64,000 bases of DNA, from NCBI RefSeq assembly GCF_001888165.1, contig NZ_CP015455.1, forward strand, positions 1,916,001-1,980,000, read 5' to 3'. The notes under the pieces were generated by a model, which ran no database searches, was not told the DNA's origin, and saw only the letters and a list, made by a program, of their open reading frames with translations. The stretch comes from Syntrophotalea acetylenica (lineage in GTDB: Bacteria; Desulfobacterota; Desulfuromonadia; Desulfuromonadales; Syntrophotaleaceae). Below are positions 19,038-27,831 of the stretch, in pieces; positions within the stretch are counted from its first letter, which is position 1, and each line of letters starts with the position of its first letter. A program made the position numbers and the translations under genes.

Positions 19038-19411
19038 TTTTTGTAGACTTCATCGGGGTCGAACAGCGGTTCGGAGTGCTCCACCCATGCTCCGTTTTCC
19101 CAGTGGACATAAAAACAGCTGCGGTTGCCGGTATGGCAGGCGGCACCACCGTTCTGCTTGACCTTGATGACCAAAGCATCGGCATCGCAATCGGTAAAAA
19201 CTTCCCTGACTTCCTGGGTATTTCCGGATTGTTCGCCTTTCATCCAGTACTTGTTGCGACTGCGACTGAAAAACCATGTCTTGCCGGTTTCCAGGGTCAG
19301 ATTGAGGGCTTTCTCATCCAGAAATGCCACCATCAGAACCTCGTTGGTCTGATAGTCCTGAATAATGGCCGGCACCAGGCCGCCCATCTTTTCAAAGTCG
19401 ATCTTGATCAT
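19034..19411 (-). CDS. hisI: Phosphoribosyl-AMP cyclohydrolase
   Basis: Third step of histidine synthesis, opening the purine ring of phosphoribosyl-AMP. The 125-residue protein has [19 protein letters not shown], the [19 protein letters not shown] segment and metal ligands in TDCDADALV and [14 protein letters not shown]. It is the stand-alone cyclohydrolase with no HisE domain. ATG 19411 has GGGAGG six bases upstream; the frame is open far upstream without similarity. It is coupled to hisG. Confidence 0.95.
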   Translation of the reverse strand: MIKIDFEKMGGLVPAIIQDYQTNEVLMVAFLDEKALNLTLETGKTWFFSRSRNKYWMKGEQSGNTQEVREVFTDCDADALVIKVKQNGGAACHTGNRSCFYVHWENGAWVEHSEPLFDPDEVYKK

Positions 19412-19581
19412 CTTTGCCTCCCGACAGATCGGATCATCCTGCAACAAACGCAAAACAGCCTGATCCTTAATACAACGCGAAAACCGGACTGTCAACCGTT
19501 TCCCCGATCTGCCTGCAACAAACACCTGCTGTAACATGCCGGAAAAACATATGGATAAACCGGGAAAGGCACTGCTCGTCG

Positions 19582-21378
19582 TCAACGGTACAGGGGCAAC
19601 TTCATATAGAAACAGCTCCCGCAGCCAGGTTTGCTCTCAAGCCAGACCCGACCGTTGTGGGCCTTGACGATTTCCCGCACCAGAGATAGCCCGAGACCGG
19701 TACCTCTCATGGTGTGATAATCGGACGGCACACGAAAAAAACGATCGAAAATCGACTCCTGGTGTTCGGCGGGGATTCCTACCCCCTGGTCCTTCACATA
19801 AAGCACAACGCCGTCGACCTCCCCATAGGCACCCACAACAATCGCTTCATTGTCGAGAGAATACTTGATGGCATTGGACAGCAGGTTGTACAGCGCGCGG
19901 TACAGCTGGTTTTCATCGCCCCGGACGGCGGGCAAAGCCTGATTGCACTGAATATGTATGCGATCCCGGCCGCGATCGGAGGAAAACATGCTCACAGCTC
20001 CGTGCAGCAGGGGAAAAACCTCGACGGGGTGAATGGAACCGACGCCGCAGCCGGCTCTGAGACGCTGGAGGTTGAGATGATTTTCCACCAGATCCTTGAG
20101 GCGTTCACTTTGCTGATGGATGATTTGCAGGAAATCTTTTTGCCCCGCCAGAACTTCCTCCGACTTGAGGAGATAGTCGGTGAACCCCAGAATCGCCGTC
20201 AGGGGCGTGCGCATTTCGTGACTGACCGCCGACAGCATATCGTCCTTGAGCTGCTCGATACGGTTGCGATCGCTGACATCCCGCAAAAAGGCGGCAAACA
20301 CCCGGTGTTTTTTCCAGTTGAAGCATCCGATGGACACCTCGATATCCAAAGCATCGCCATTTTTCCGGCGATGCCTGACCTGCGGAAAATGTCGAAGGTC
20401 GCCGGATATGACCTGCTGCATGCGAAACCGGCTCTGCTCGATCTCTTCGCCGAGATCCAGCATGTCGAGAGACAAAAACTCTTCCCGCGTATAGCCATAG
20501 AGATCGAGCGCCGCCCGGTTGACATCGAGAATACGATAGGATGCCGACTCGAAAATCACGATCGCATCCGAAGAAGAAGAAAACAAAAGCCGGTATTTTT
20601 CTTCGGATTCCAGCACTTCCTGCACAGCCTGCTTATGTTCGGTCACGTCGACAAACGAAGCCATGTAGCAATGCGCCTCGCCTTCGGGATTTTCCACAAC
20701 ATGCGCCGAGACCTCAAAATAAGCCGGCTGCCCATCGGGTCGAACCGCCGCAACCTCGCCACTCCAGTCCCCGAATTTCTGTAAACTCCGCAACACTACC
20801 CGAGCTTTTTTGGGGTTTTTCCAAAGGCTTCCAACCTGGCGGCCGAGCAGCTCCTCGGGGTGTTGATATCCCACAAGGTCGATAAAGGATTGATTGACAT
20901 AAGTCAGCAACCCTCCCATATCGGTGAAGGCAATGCCGTTGATGGAAGAGTCTATGGCGCGCCGGGCCAGTTCGAGGTCCTTTTGACGCTGCCGGCTTTC
21001 GTCAATATTCTGCAGAAAACCAATGATGTGACAGGAACCGTCCGCCCCCCGGCCGCAGATATAGCTGTAATCCCGGACCCAAAGGTAGTGTCCTTGCCGA
21101 TGGCATACGCGGTATTCAATCCGCACCGGTTGGTCCGAACGCAGAATGCGGTACATTGCCTGCAGGGCATCGCCACGATCCTGCGGGTGGATGCGAGCCG
21201 CCCAGCTTTGCAGGTCGCTGCCCATTTCATCCCGCGAAAAACCGAACAGCCGGCTGCATTGATCGGACCAGTCAAGCTTGCCCCCCGGGTGGTGCAATTC
21301 ATAGACAACGCCGTCGAAAGCCTGGGACAGGGCCTGAAATTTATGCAATGAAAGATTCTGATGGAAATTGCTGTCCAT
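19582..21378 (-). CDS. Multi-PAS sensor histidine kinase
   Basis: A soluble sensor kinase of 598 residues with three PAS domains (about 15-130, 135-250 and 265-375), the first followed by a PAC-type segment. HisKA follows with His about 387 in AVSHEMRTPLTAILGF, then HATPase_c with LYNLLSNAIKYS, VKDQGVGIP and GTGLGLSLVREIV. No transmembrane helix or haem-binding motif is evident, so the ligand is unknown. ATG 21378 (MDSNFHQ) has GGTGGG upstream; a TTG 33 bases earlier also fits. No partner regulator is adjacent. Confidence 0.88.
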   Translation of the reverse strand: MDSNFHQNLSLHKFQALSQAFDGVVYELHHPGGKLDWSDQCSRLFGFSRDEMGSDLQSWAARIHPQDRGDALQAMYRILRSDQPVRIEYRVCHRQGHYLWVRDYSYICGRGADGSCHIIGFLQNIDESRQRQKDLELARRAIDSSINGIAFTDMGGLLTYVNQSFIDLVGYQHPEELLGRQVGSLWKNPKKARVVLRSLQKFGDWSGEVAAVRPDGQPAYFEVSAHVVENPEGEAHCYMASFVDVTEHKQAVQEVLESEEKYRLLFSSSSDAIVIFESASYRILDVNRAALDLYGYTREEFLSLDMLDLGEEIEQSRFRMQQVISGDLRHFPQVRHRRKNGDALDIEVSIGCFNWKKHRVFAAFLRDVSDRNRIEQLKDDMLSAVSHEMRTPLTAILGFTDYLLKSEEVLAGQKDFLQIIHQQSERLKDLVENHLNLQRLRAGCGVGSIHPVEVFPLLHGAVSMFSSDRGRDRIHIQCNQALPAVRGDENQLYRALYNLLSNAIKYSLDNEAIVVGAYGEVDGVVLYVKDQGVGIPAEHQESIFDRFFRVPSDYHTMRGTGLGLSLVREIVKAHNGRVWLESKPGCGSCFYMKLPLYR

Positions 21379-21411
21379 TTGACCCACCGGAAAGAGTGCC
21401 ACGCGCAACAA

Positions 21412-21802
21412 CGCCGCTGTTCAGTACACTGTCTTCCCTGGCCGTCCACCAGCCGCCAAACCTCCGTCTGAAAAAACCGGAGATCGCGCGCTGACCTGAA
21501 GCATCAACGGCCGGAAGTATTGTATGCGTGAAGAATGGGACTCCGGGTGGCAGTTGGGAAAAGAAGAAAACCTGAAGGTCGAAATGAAACAGGCGGCATC
21601 CCTCTCAACACGGCATGCGATTCACAATAAATCAACTACCCATACTAACAGAAAAAAAAACAATTTTCTGAGGTGGTCATCTTTTTTTTAAAAAAAATAA
21701 AATTGCACAACATACTCCAGTTGATGGCAGGAACCGGTATCCGGACCGATTTGAGGAGCACGGCCCTTTTCCTCTCTGGCGGGTTGATGTATAACGTTTC
21801 CC
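21412..21802. other. 391-bp intergenic region with A/T-rich tracts and a possible small ORF
   Basis: Between the divergent kinase and L,D-transpeptidase genes. It holds an unusually A/T-rich stretch, with A9 at 21652-21660 and T8 followed by A8 at 21682-21697, probably bent DNA in the promoter zone. A 55-codon plus-strand ORF (21524-21691, ATG with GGAAG six bases upstream) ends inside the T-run. Its product is basic, has no recognisable domain, and may be chance. Confidence 0.4.
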
Positions 21803-22708
21803 ATGAAATATATGACGTTATATCTGATCACCGTGACTATTCTGACCTGTACCCCGGCTTACGCCTGGTATCCGCCTTATCCCACGCAGAGCCGACTACC
21901 CGGCACGTCTGCCGATCCGGTTATCGGCCAGAACCAGCTTTACAAGGTGCGTGCCGGAGACACCCTGGTCGAACTGGCCCCAAAGGCGGGCCTGGGTTTT
22001 CTTGCCCTGCTCCGTGCCAACCCCGGCGCCGACCCCTGGCTGCTTCCGACAGGAGGAACCGTCCTTTTGCCCTATGCCTTTTTGCTGCCGCCAGGTATTC
22101 AACCCGGAATAACCGTCAACCTGGCCGAAATGCGCCTGTACTACCTGTGGCGGGAAACGCATGGCACGCACGTGCGGGTATATCCTGTCGGCATCGGCAG
22201 ATCCGGATGGGATACCCCCGAAGGGAAATTTGAAATCACCCGGAAAATCGTTGACCCGGCATGGAATCCGCCCGCCTCCCTGCGCCGTGAAAACCCTCAG
22301 CTGCCGTCGCGCATCCCTCCCGGAGCTGACAATCCCCTGGGAGAATACTGGCTCGGTCTTTCAAGGGACGGTTATGGTATCCACGGCACCAACAAACCCT
22401 ATGGAGTTGGACGGCGCATCAGTCACGGATGCCTGCGCCTTTACCCTGCGGATATCCGGGACCTGTTTGCACGTGTCGAGACGGGCACCGCCGTGTATAT
22501 CATCAACCGTCCCCTCAAGTTCGCACACCGGGACAACCGCCTGTTCATGGAAGTTCACCGCCCGCAGGAGGCGGACAGCGAGGCCTTGTATAGGGAGGCT
22601 CTCGAACAGGTAGCCCGAATGCCCTGGCGAGGCACGATAAATCTGGAGGCCATTCGGCGGGAAATTGCGCTGGGACGGGGCGTGCCGACCCTGGTGGGCG
22701 GGGAATAA
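21803..22708 (+). CDS. L,D-transpeptidase with LysM domain (YkuD family)
   Basis: Exported enzyme that makes 3-3 peptidoglycan cross-links or attaches Lpp-like lipoproteins to the wall. The 301-residue protein has a signal peptide (to about residue 21), a LysM-like domain (YKVRAGDTLVELAPKAGLGF, about 47-90) and a YkuD catalytic domain with VGIGRSGWDTPEGKFEI, GYGIHGTNKPYGVGRRISHGCLRLYP, holding the catalytic His and Cys. An Lpp-like lipoprotein gene converges on it downstream, a plausible functional link. Confidence 0.92.
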   Translation: MKYMTLYLITVTILTCTPAYAWYPPYPTQSRLPGTSADPVIGQNQLYKVRAGDTLVELAPKAGLGFLALLRANPGADPWLLPTGGTVLLPYAFLLPPGIQPGITVNLAEMRLYYLWRETHGTHVRVYPVGIGRSGWDTPEGKFEITRKIVDPAWNPPASLRRENPQLPSRIPPGADNPLGEYWLGLSRDGYGIHGTNKPYGVGRRISHGCLRLYPADIRDLFARVETGTAVYIINRPLKFAHRDNRLFMEVHRPQEADSEALYREALEQVARMPWRGTINLEAIRREIALGRGVPTLVGGE

Positions 22709-22732
22709 CGCCAGCGAATCAGGCCAACCGGC

Positions 22733-22764
22733 AAAAAAAGCCCTGCAGCAGATACTGCAGGGCT
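22733..22764 (-). terminator. Intrinsic terminator of the Lpp-like gene
   Basis: A 10-bp perfect stem (AGCCCTGCAG with CTGCAGGGCT, 6-base loop) is followed on the minus strand by a run of seven T. It sits between the convergent L,D-transpeptidase and Lpp-like genes; the plus side lacks a T-run, so it mainly serves the minus-strand gene. Confidence 0.9.
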
Positions 22765-22784
22765 GTGATGAAAACCACCAATGG

Positions 22785-23093
22785 TTATTTTTTCTGACAC
22801 ATTTCAAAAGCGCGCTCAGCTTTCTGAGCGCTGGCCTGGGCATCGGCGGCACTTTGCGCGGCCTGAGCGGCAGCGGCTTCGGCGCGCTGGGCCGAGTCCT
22901 CGGCACGCGCGGCCGCATCGCTTGCCATTCCGGCGGATACCTGGGCTTTCTGGGCCTGTTCAGCAGCCATCTGCCCCGACTGCACGGCCTGATTGAGGAG
23001 TTCCCGGTCGGTTGCGCTCATCTGAGCCGAACAGCCGCTCAATACCATAACCGACAAAGCGGCGCCACCCAGCACGATCTGCCATTTTTGCAT
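22785..23093 (-). CDS. Alanine-rich Lpp/OprI-like outer-membrane lipoprotein
   Basis: A 102-residue lipoprotein. The signal MQKWQIVLGGAALSVMVLSGC ends in a lipobox with the lipidated Cys at 21. The rest is a nearly continuous Ala-rich coiled coil (about 28-95, heptads of Ala with Glu/Gln/Lys) like the alanine zippers of Lpp and OprI. It ends EMCQKK; a terminal Lys is the residue Lpp uses for covalent attachment to peptidoglycan. The convergent L,D-transpeptidase could do that attachment, but this is inference. Confidence 0.85.
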   Translation of the reverse strand: MQKWQIVLGGAALSVMVLSGCSAQMSATDRELLNQAVQSGQMAAEQAQKAQVSAGMASDAAARAEDSAQRAEAAAAQAAQSAADAQASAQKAERAFEMCQKK

Positions 23094-23123
23094 CGTTCCA
23101 CCTCCTTTGGGTTAGAGTGTTTA

Positions 23124-23151
23124 ATTAAGCATGACTACCTGTGTTTGTCAA
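23124..23151 (-). promoter_or_regulatory. Sigma70-type promoter for the Lpp-like gene
   Basis: On the minus strand a perfect TTGACA (23146-23151) is followed after 16 bp by CTTAAT (23124-23129, four of six matches). A strong AAAGGAGGTG ribosome site precedes the lipoprotein ATG. The -35 box lies inside the 3' end of the lipocalin gene. Confidence 0.6.
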
Positions 23152-23683
23152 ACGGTCCCGACGAGGTACCCTGGTCGGTAAATATCAGGCGCGAGGCATC
23201 ATAGCCCTGCCCCTCAAGACGCCGAAGAAGTTGTTCGAGCACCTCTCCGGCCAGGTACGGCTGACGGGCGAGAATCCATAAATACTTCCGGCGAGGATGT
23301 CCCACAACGGCCCAGCTGTAGTCTTCAGCCAGGTCGATGATCCAGTAGTGTCCATAAAACGGCCAGAAAAAAGTAACTTTCAGCTTGCCGTCACCCGAGT
23401 CTCCGGCAGCTCTGGCGCGGCCGGTAATTTCAGCCACCGCCTGTTCCCGATCGTCGCGCCGGCAGCGATTTACAACCTCCAGATGCCCATCGTCAAGCAT
23501 CCTGTAGGTGGCGGTAACATGACTGCAGCCCTTTTGGAAACGATTGGGATAACGGGCTATTTCGTACCAGGTTCCGACGTAGCGATGCAGGTCCACATTG
23601 GCGACGACACGGGGAGAATCCGTTGGAAATCTGCATCCGGCCACAGTCATGGCAATTAACACTATGATGATATTTCGCAGCAT
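23135..23683 (-). CDS. Outer-membrane lipocalin (Blc family)
   Basis: A 182-residue lipoprotein with lipobox VAGC at about residue 17. The lipocalin signature VDLHRYVGTWYEIARYPNRFQ follows, then KLKVTFFWPFYGHYWIIDL and the strand pair YSWAVVGHPRRKYLWILAR. It is like E. coli Blc, which binds fatty acids or lysophospholipids at the outer membrane. Its end carries the promoter of the Lpp-like gene. Confidence 0.9.
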   Translation of the reverse strand: MLRNIIIVLIAMTVAGCRFPTDSPRVVANVDLHRYVGTWYEIARYPNRFQKGCSHVTATYRMLDDGHLEVVNRCRRDDREQAVAEITGRARAAGDSGDGKLKVTFFWPFYGHYWIIDLAEDYSWAVVGHPRRKYLWILARQPYLAGEVLEQLLRRLEGQGYDASRLIFTDQGTSSGPFDKHR

Positions 23684-23810
23684 AACCCGAACTTTCCGAA
23701 GGTACGGCCATGGTCTTAATTATGCAGCATACAGCCAGCAATGCAACACGGGACGCTACGGCGGATAACCATCACAGCGGGCAGGCAGCGAAACACCACG
23801 GGCTATAGAT

Positions 23811-24416
23811 CTATGCTGACAAGGGCGCGCCAAAGCAGCGGAGACTGTCGGCAAGTTGCCTGAGGGCCTGCCCGCGATGGCTGATGCGGTTTTTAATCTG
23901 CATCGGCAACTCCGCCAGAGTCATGCCGTATTCGGGTACCAGGAACAGCGGATCGTATCCAAAACCGCCGCTCCCCCTGCCTTCCGTCAGAATGATGCCT
24001 TCGAGACGGCCTTCAAAAAACCGGCAGGTTCCATCAGGCCTGCACAGTGCCATCACACAGACGAAAGCAGCCTGACGCTGATCGGCGCGAAGTGACGCCA
24101 TTTCCTGGAGCAATGTGCGATTATTGTCAGCATCCGTCGCGGCAGGCCCGGCATACCGGGCCGAGTGAATGCCCGGCCGCCCGCCAAGCGCCTCGACCAC
24201 CAGCCCTGAATCATCCGCCAGGGTAACACATCCGGTCAACCGGGCGACGGTTTCGGCTTTTTTCCGGGCATTGGCAGAAAAGCTGTCCCCATCTTCTATC
24301 ACCTCGGGCAAAGACTCAAAAGCGTCAAGTCCTTTGACAAGGATCCCTGCATCGCCGAGAAGGTTCGCGATTTCCTTCAATTTTCCCTGATTACGCGTGG
24401 CGACCAGCAGCTCCAT
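23811..24416 (-). CDS. rdgB: XTP/dITP diphosphatase (Ham1/RdgB)
   Basis: Removes deaminated purine nucleotides (XTP, ITP, dITP) from the pool. The 201-residue protein has [40 protein letters not shown] and the C-terminal [13 protein letters not shown] plus [13 protein letters not shown] 24416 starts the conserved protein, two bases after the rph stop, so the pair is tightly linked. Confidence 0.95.
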   Translation of the reverse strand: MELLVATRNQGKLKEIANLLGDAGILVKGLDAFESLPEVIEDGDSFSANARKKAETVARLTGCVTLADDSGLVVEALGGRPGIHSARYAGPAATDADNNRTLLQEMASLRADQRQAAFVCVMALCRPDGTCRFFEGRLEGIILTEGRGSGGFGYDPLFLVPEYGMTLAELPMQIKNRISHRGQALRQLADSLRCFGAPLSA

Positions 24417-24418
24417 GC

Positions 24419-25153
24419 TCAGGCCTCCAGGGTTCGCATTTGCATGCGATGCAGTTCGCGGCACCCGGTCAGCGCCAGATTGCGCAAATCATCGAGTTCC
24501 TGCATGGAAAAAGGCCGTTCTTCCGCGGTGCCCTGCACTTCGACAAACAGCCCGGAACCGGTAACGACAAAATTCATATCCACGGCGGCACGAAAGTCCT
24601 CGGCGTAGTCCAGATCGAGCATCGGGTGATTGTCCACCAGCCCGACGCTTACAGCGGAGACGCTGTCGCGCAGGGGCGAAGCGTTCAGCTGGCCCTGGCG
24701 AATCAGTCCAAAGACGGCATCGTGCAAAGCGACATAGGCTCCCGTTATAGCGGCGGTACGGGTGCCGCCATCGGCCTGCAGAACATCGCAGTCGATAAGG
24801 ATGGTGCGCTCCCCAAGAGCTTCGAGATCACATATGGCGCGCAGCGAACGGCCGATGAGTCGCTGAATTTCGCTGGTGCGGCCACTGAGCTTGCCCCGTG
24901 CCGCTTCACGTGGCGAGCGCACCTGGGTTGCGCGCGGCAGCATGGAGTACTCGGCGGTAATCCAGCCCTGCCCCTGCCCGCGAAGAAAGGCGGGCACACC
25001 TTCTTCGACCGTCGCATTGCACAGCACCCGGGTTTCGCCGAAAGACATCAGCACCGACCCTTCGGCATAGCGGGTAAAACCCCGGCTGAAATAAACGGGG
25101 CGCAATTCACAAGGTGTCCGGCCGTCGGCACGACGCAAAACGGGATCACTCAC
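24419..25153 (-). CDS. rph: Ribonuclease PH
   Basis: Phosphorolytic 3'-5' exonuclease that trims tRNA 3' ends. The 244-residue protein is full length, with [44 protein letters not shown] read in pieces, the Arg-rich [28 protein letters not shown], and the phosphate-site [19 protein letters not shown]. The start is GTG 25153, overlapping the amidase stop (GTGA), with AGGAGG upstream. The rph-rdgB order is widely conserved. Confidence 0.96.
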   Translation of the reverse strand: MSDPVLRRADGRTPCELRPVYFSRGFTRYAEGSVLMSFGETRVLCNATVEEGVPAFLRGQGQGWITAEYSMLPRATQVRSPREAARGKLSGRTSEIQRLIGRSLRAICDLEALGERTILIDCDVLQADGGTRTAAITGAYVALHDAVFGLIRQGQLNASPLRDSVSAVSVGLVDNHPMLDLDYAEDFRAAVDMNFVVTGSGLFVEVQGTAEERPFSMQELDDLRNLALTGCRELHRMQMRTLEA

Positions 25154-26220
25154 AGCACTTCCTCCTGCTTTTGTTCAATAAATGAATTCAGCCCTTCAAA
25201 CAGGGCAGAGGCCATGGCCTGCTGTCCCTTTGCAAGGGAAAGCCGGGCCTGATCCCCGACATGGCTCAAATACCCCATTTCCACCAGAACGGTCGGAAGA
25301 TCTCCACGCCCCAACGGCAGCAGCGGCGCCTGCACGATGCCGGCAACCGGCACCCCCATGGAGCGCAGGGAAGATTGCAGCGTCATGGCCAGCCGCATGC
25401 TGTCATCCTTGCCGGAAGCCCTCTCCCCGGCCGCCCGTTCCGATGGCCGCACAAAAAGCACGACACCATGTACGGCGGAGCTCAGTGATGCCTGGGCATG
25501 CAGCACCAGCAAGAGATCGGCATGGGATCGGGAAAGATGCTGCAGCCGCTGTTCGGCGTCAAGGGCATAATCGGCGTTGCGGGCAAGCGTTACGGGAATG
25601 CCGAGCTGCATCTTGATCTGTTTTTCCAGCCTCCGGGCAACCTCCAGGGTCACATTTTTTTCCTTGGCCCCCTCAACACCGATGGCTCCCGGATCCTGGC
25701 CGCCATGCCCCGGATCGATGGCAATCCTGGAAACAGCCTCCAAACCCGGTGCTTGCCCGGAACCGCGCCGCAGCAAGAAGGCAAACAGGCGATCCAGATC
25801 CGAGCCGGGCTGGGGATCGCGTGTATCGCCGGGGTTCAGATTGTGGAATCCAATAGACCGGCCTGTTAATGCCGCAAGGGTTTTTTGCACAAAGCTCTCC
25901 GTAACGCGCAGACGGCCATCGATGAATTTCGGCGGCTGGTCGAGAGGCATGATCTGGCCGCCGGAACGCAGAAAATGACTGCCGGGCGAAATAATGGCTT
26001 TACCCTGCAAGGTGATAATCTCGTAAACATGCTCGACCGGCTGCCAGCTCCCGCGCAGCCCCACTGTCGCCAATACATCGTCAACCGCAAGATAGGCGGT
26101 GCCGTTGCGGTGATAGACCTCCTCGATGCGCATGGGTGTTTTCCCGTCCGGGGTAATCTCCACGGCGGCAAAACCCGAGGCAGGCAGTACAATCATCCAC
26201 AAAATGACGAAAAAACGCAT
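25150..26220 (-). CDS. N-acetylmuramoyl-L-alanine amidase (Amidase_3)
   Basis: Exported zinc amidase that cuts peptide stems from peptidoglycan. A signal peptide (about 1-18) is followed by a copper-amine-oxidase-N-like domain, then the Amidase_3 fold (about 165-350): [15 protein letters not shown] (zinc His), [12 protein letters not shown] (zinc Glu), [10 protein letters not shown] (zinc His, where most relatives read SIHANA) and [11 protein letters not shown] with the catalytic Glu. ATG 26220 has GGAGGAA eight bases upstream. It is coupled to rph by GTGA. Confidence 0.9.
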   Translation of the reverse strand: MRFFVILWMIVLPASGFAAVEITPDGKTPMRIEEVYHRNGTAYLAVDDVLATVGLRGSWQPVEHVYEIITLQGKAIISPGSHFLRSGGQIMPLDQPPKFIDGRLRVTESFVQKTLAALTGRSIGFHNLNPGDTRDPQPGSDLDRLFAFLLRRGSGQAPGLEAVSRIAIDPGHGGQDPGAIGVEGAKEKNVTLEVARRLEKQIKMQLGIPVTLARNADYALDAEQRLQHLSRSHADLLLVLHAQASLSSAVHGVVLFVRPSERAAGERASGKDDSMRLAMTLQSSLRSMGVPVAGIVQAPLLPLGRGDLPTVLVEMGYLSHVGDQARLSLAKGQQAMASALFEGLNSFIEQKQEEVL

Positions 26221-26291
26221 TTGGAATTCCTCCATGGTGCAATCCGTTACTCCCGATCCGGTGGTCCGGACCCGTGGCACACCGGTCCGAC

Positions 26292-27341
26292 CTACTCGGC
26301 CACCAGCGGCAGGCCGGGAACGGGGTAACAGCCAAGGGTCTGCAACAGGCGCTGCGTCAGGGTCTGCTCGAGGCGCACCAACGTATCCCGGTCTGCCGGG
26401 GTATCCGGAATCTGGCCGCCGGCAATCATGTCATGACCGCCGCCGGTACCGAAACCGGCAACCAGGGTTTGCATGATTTCGCCGCTATTGAGGTCGTTAC
26501 GCAGCGTGCGAAACGACAGAGCCACGCCATCTTTGTAATGCCCCATGCCGAGAACGATCTTCACCTCGTCAACCCGTAACAGAAAATCGGCGAGTTCGGC
26601 GACCATGTCCGGGGTATCGATCTCAAACAGATTGAACACCAGCACCTCGTTGTAGATCATTGCATTACGAATCGCATGGCTGAAGTGGGCAAAATAGGCG
26701 CGAGGCACTTCCGCATGGAGAATATCGAACAGAATGCTGTTGTTCACCAGGGGCAAGAGATGCAGATAGGCGCGGCGGTCGGCACGAATCCAGTCCCGGC
26801 CGAGATCCTGGGTTTCTGATTTGATGGCGTAATACAGAATGGTGGCGAGTTTGGTCCCATAGGAAACCTTTTGCGCTTCGAGGTATTCGAACAGCATGGT
26901 GGCGGTGGCACCGTACTCTTCCCGTACATCGACCCACCGGACATTCCGGCAGGATTCCCGAAGCGGGTGGTGATCGATGACCAGATCGACACGCCGATCA
27001 AATGGATAAGAGTTGTTGCCCGTGCCGGGCTGGCTGTCGACCATGCAGACCACGGGGAAACGATCCAGATCCAGGGTGTTCAATGGTACCAGGTCGATCT
27101 CCAGTTTCCGCACCATGACCCGGTTCTCTCCCCGGCCGATCATGCCACCGAAAGCCACCGTGGCCGGCTGGCCGGTTTTCACGGTAATCAGGTGTTTGAG
27201 TGCCATGGCGGCGGCCAGAGAGTCTGGATCCGGGTGATCGTGGGTAACGATCAGTACCGCACCGCGACCACGCATCCACCCGAGAAATTTATCGGTGAAA
27301 TCCAAAGTTCGCGCCAGATCCACCGTGGTTTCCGCAATCAT
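26292..27341 (-). CDS. DHH-family phosphoesterase (NrnA-like)
   Basis: A 349-residue DHH/DHHA1 protein like the NrnA nanoRNases and pAp phosphatases. Manganese motifs are THDHPDPDSLAAAMAL, VVCMVDSQPG and DLVIDHHPL; the C-terminal DHHA1 motif is GTGGGHDMIAGGQI. Likely substrates are short oligonucleotides, pApA (the product of c-di-AMP cleavage) or pGpG (the product of c-di-GMP cleavage); sequence alone does not decide. ATG 27341 has AAGGG six bases upstream and is preferred to GTG 27347. Confidence 0.86.
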   Translation of the reverse strand: MIAETTVDLARTLDFTDKFLGWMRGRGAVLIVTHDHPDPDSLAAAMALKHLITVKTGQPATVAFGGMIGRGENRVMVRKLEIDLVPLNTLDLDRFPVVCMVDSQPGTGNNSYPFDRRVDLVIDHHPLRESCRNVRWVDVREEYGATATMLFEYLEAQKVSYGTKLATILYYAIKSETQDLGRDWIRADRRAYLHLLPLVNNSILFDILHAEVPRAYFAHFSHAIRNAMIYNEVLVFNLFEIDTPDMVAELADFLLRVDEVKIVLGMGHYKDGVALSFRTLRNDLNSGEIMQTLVAGFGTGGGHDMIAGGQIPDTPADRDTLVRLEQTLTQRLLQTLGCYPVPGLPLVAE

Positions 27342-27366
27342 GGCCACCCTTTCGAAAACAGCGACA

Positions 27367-27822
27367 TCATTTCAGCTCGGCCATAACGGCAGCCACGGCC
27401 TCTTCCGGGGTATCGACATACACAACATCGGGCAGGCCCGGCCAGCTGCCCAGGGCGATCACCGGTTTTCCAAGCTTGAGGCCGATGGCCATTTCCGACA
27501 GAGTGCCGAACTCCCCAGCAACGGCAATAAGCGCTTCGGCGGCATGGGCAATGATCATATTGCGCGCATGCCCGAGGTTGGTCGGAATCGCCAGGCTCAC
27601 CCAGGGATTGGCCTGCTCGGCATCCGCGCCGGGCAGGATACCAAGGGTGTGACCGCCCGCTTCCCGGGCCCCGCGGCAGGCGGCTTCCATGATGCCGCCG
27701 AGGCCACCGCAAATCAGAACCGCTCCCGACGCGGCAATCAGCCTGCCGACCTGTCGGGCGGTTTCACAGGCAGCGCAACCGGCCTGACCTGCGCCGATAA
27801 CCCCGATCATCCGTTGACGCAT
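27367..27822 (-). CDS. TIGR00725/LOG-type Rossmann protein
   Basis: A 151-residue single-domain Rossmann-like protein. GVIGAGQAG at the start, ICGGLGGIMEAACRGAREAGG and the acidic EFGTLSEMAIGLKLGKPVI are the shared motifs of the TIGR00725 family, related to LOG phosphoribohydrolases and molybdenum cofactor carrier proteins. A precise activity cannot be given. It sits 25 bp upstream of the DHH phosphoesterase and 10 bp after copA. Confidence 0.8.
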   Translation of the reverse strand: MRQRMIGVIGAGQAGCAACETARQVGRLIAASGAVLICGGLGGIMEAACRGAREAGGHTLGILPGADAEQANPWVSLAIPTNLGHARNMIIAHAAEALIAVAGEFGTLSEMAIGLKLGKPVIALGSWPGLPDVVYVDTPEEAVAAVMAELK

Positions 27823-27831
27823 GCTTTCACC

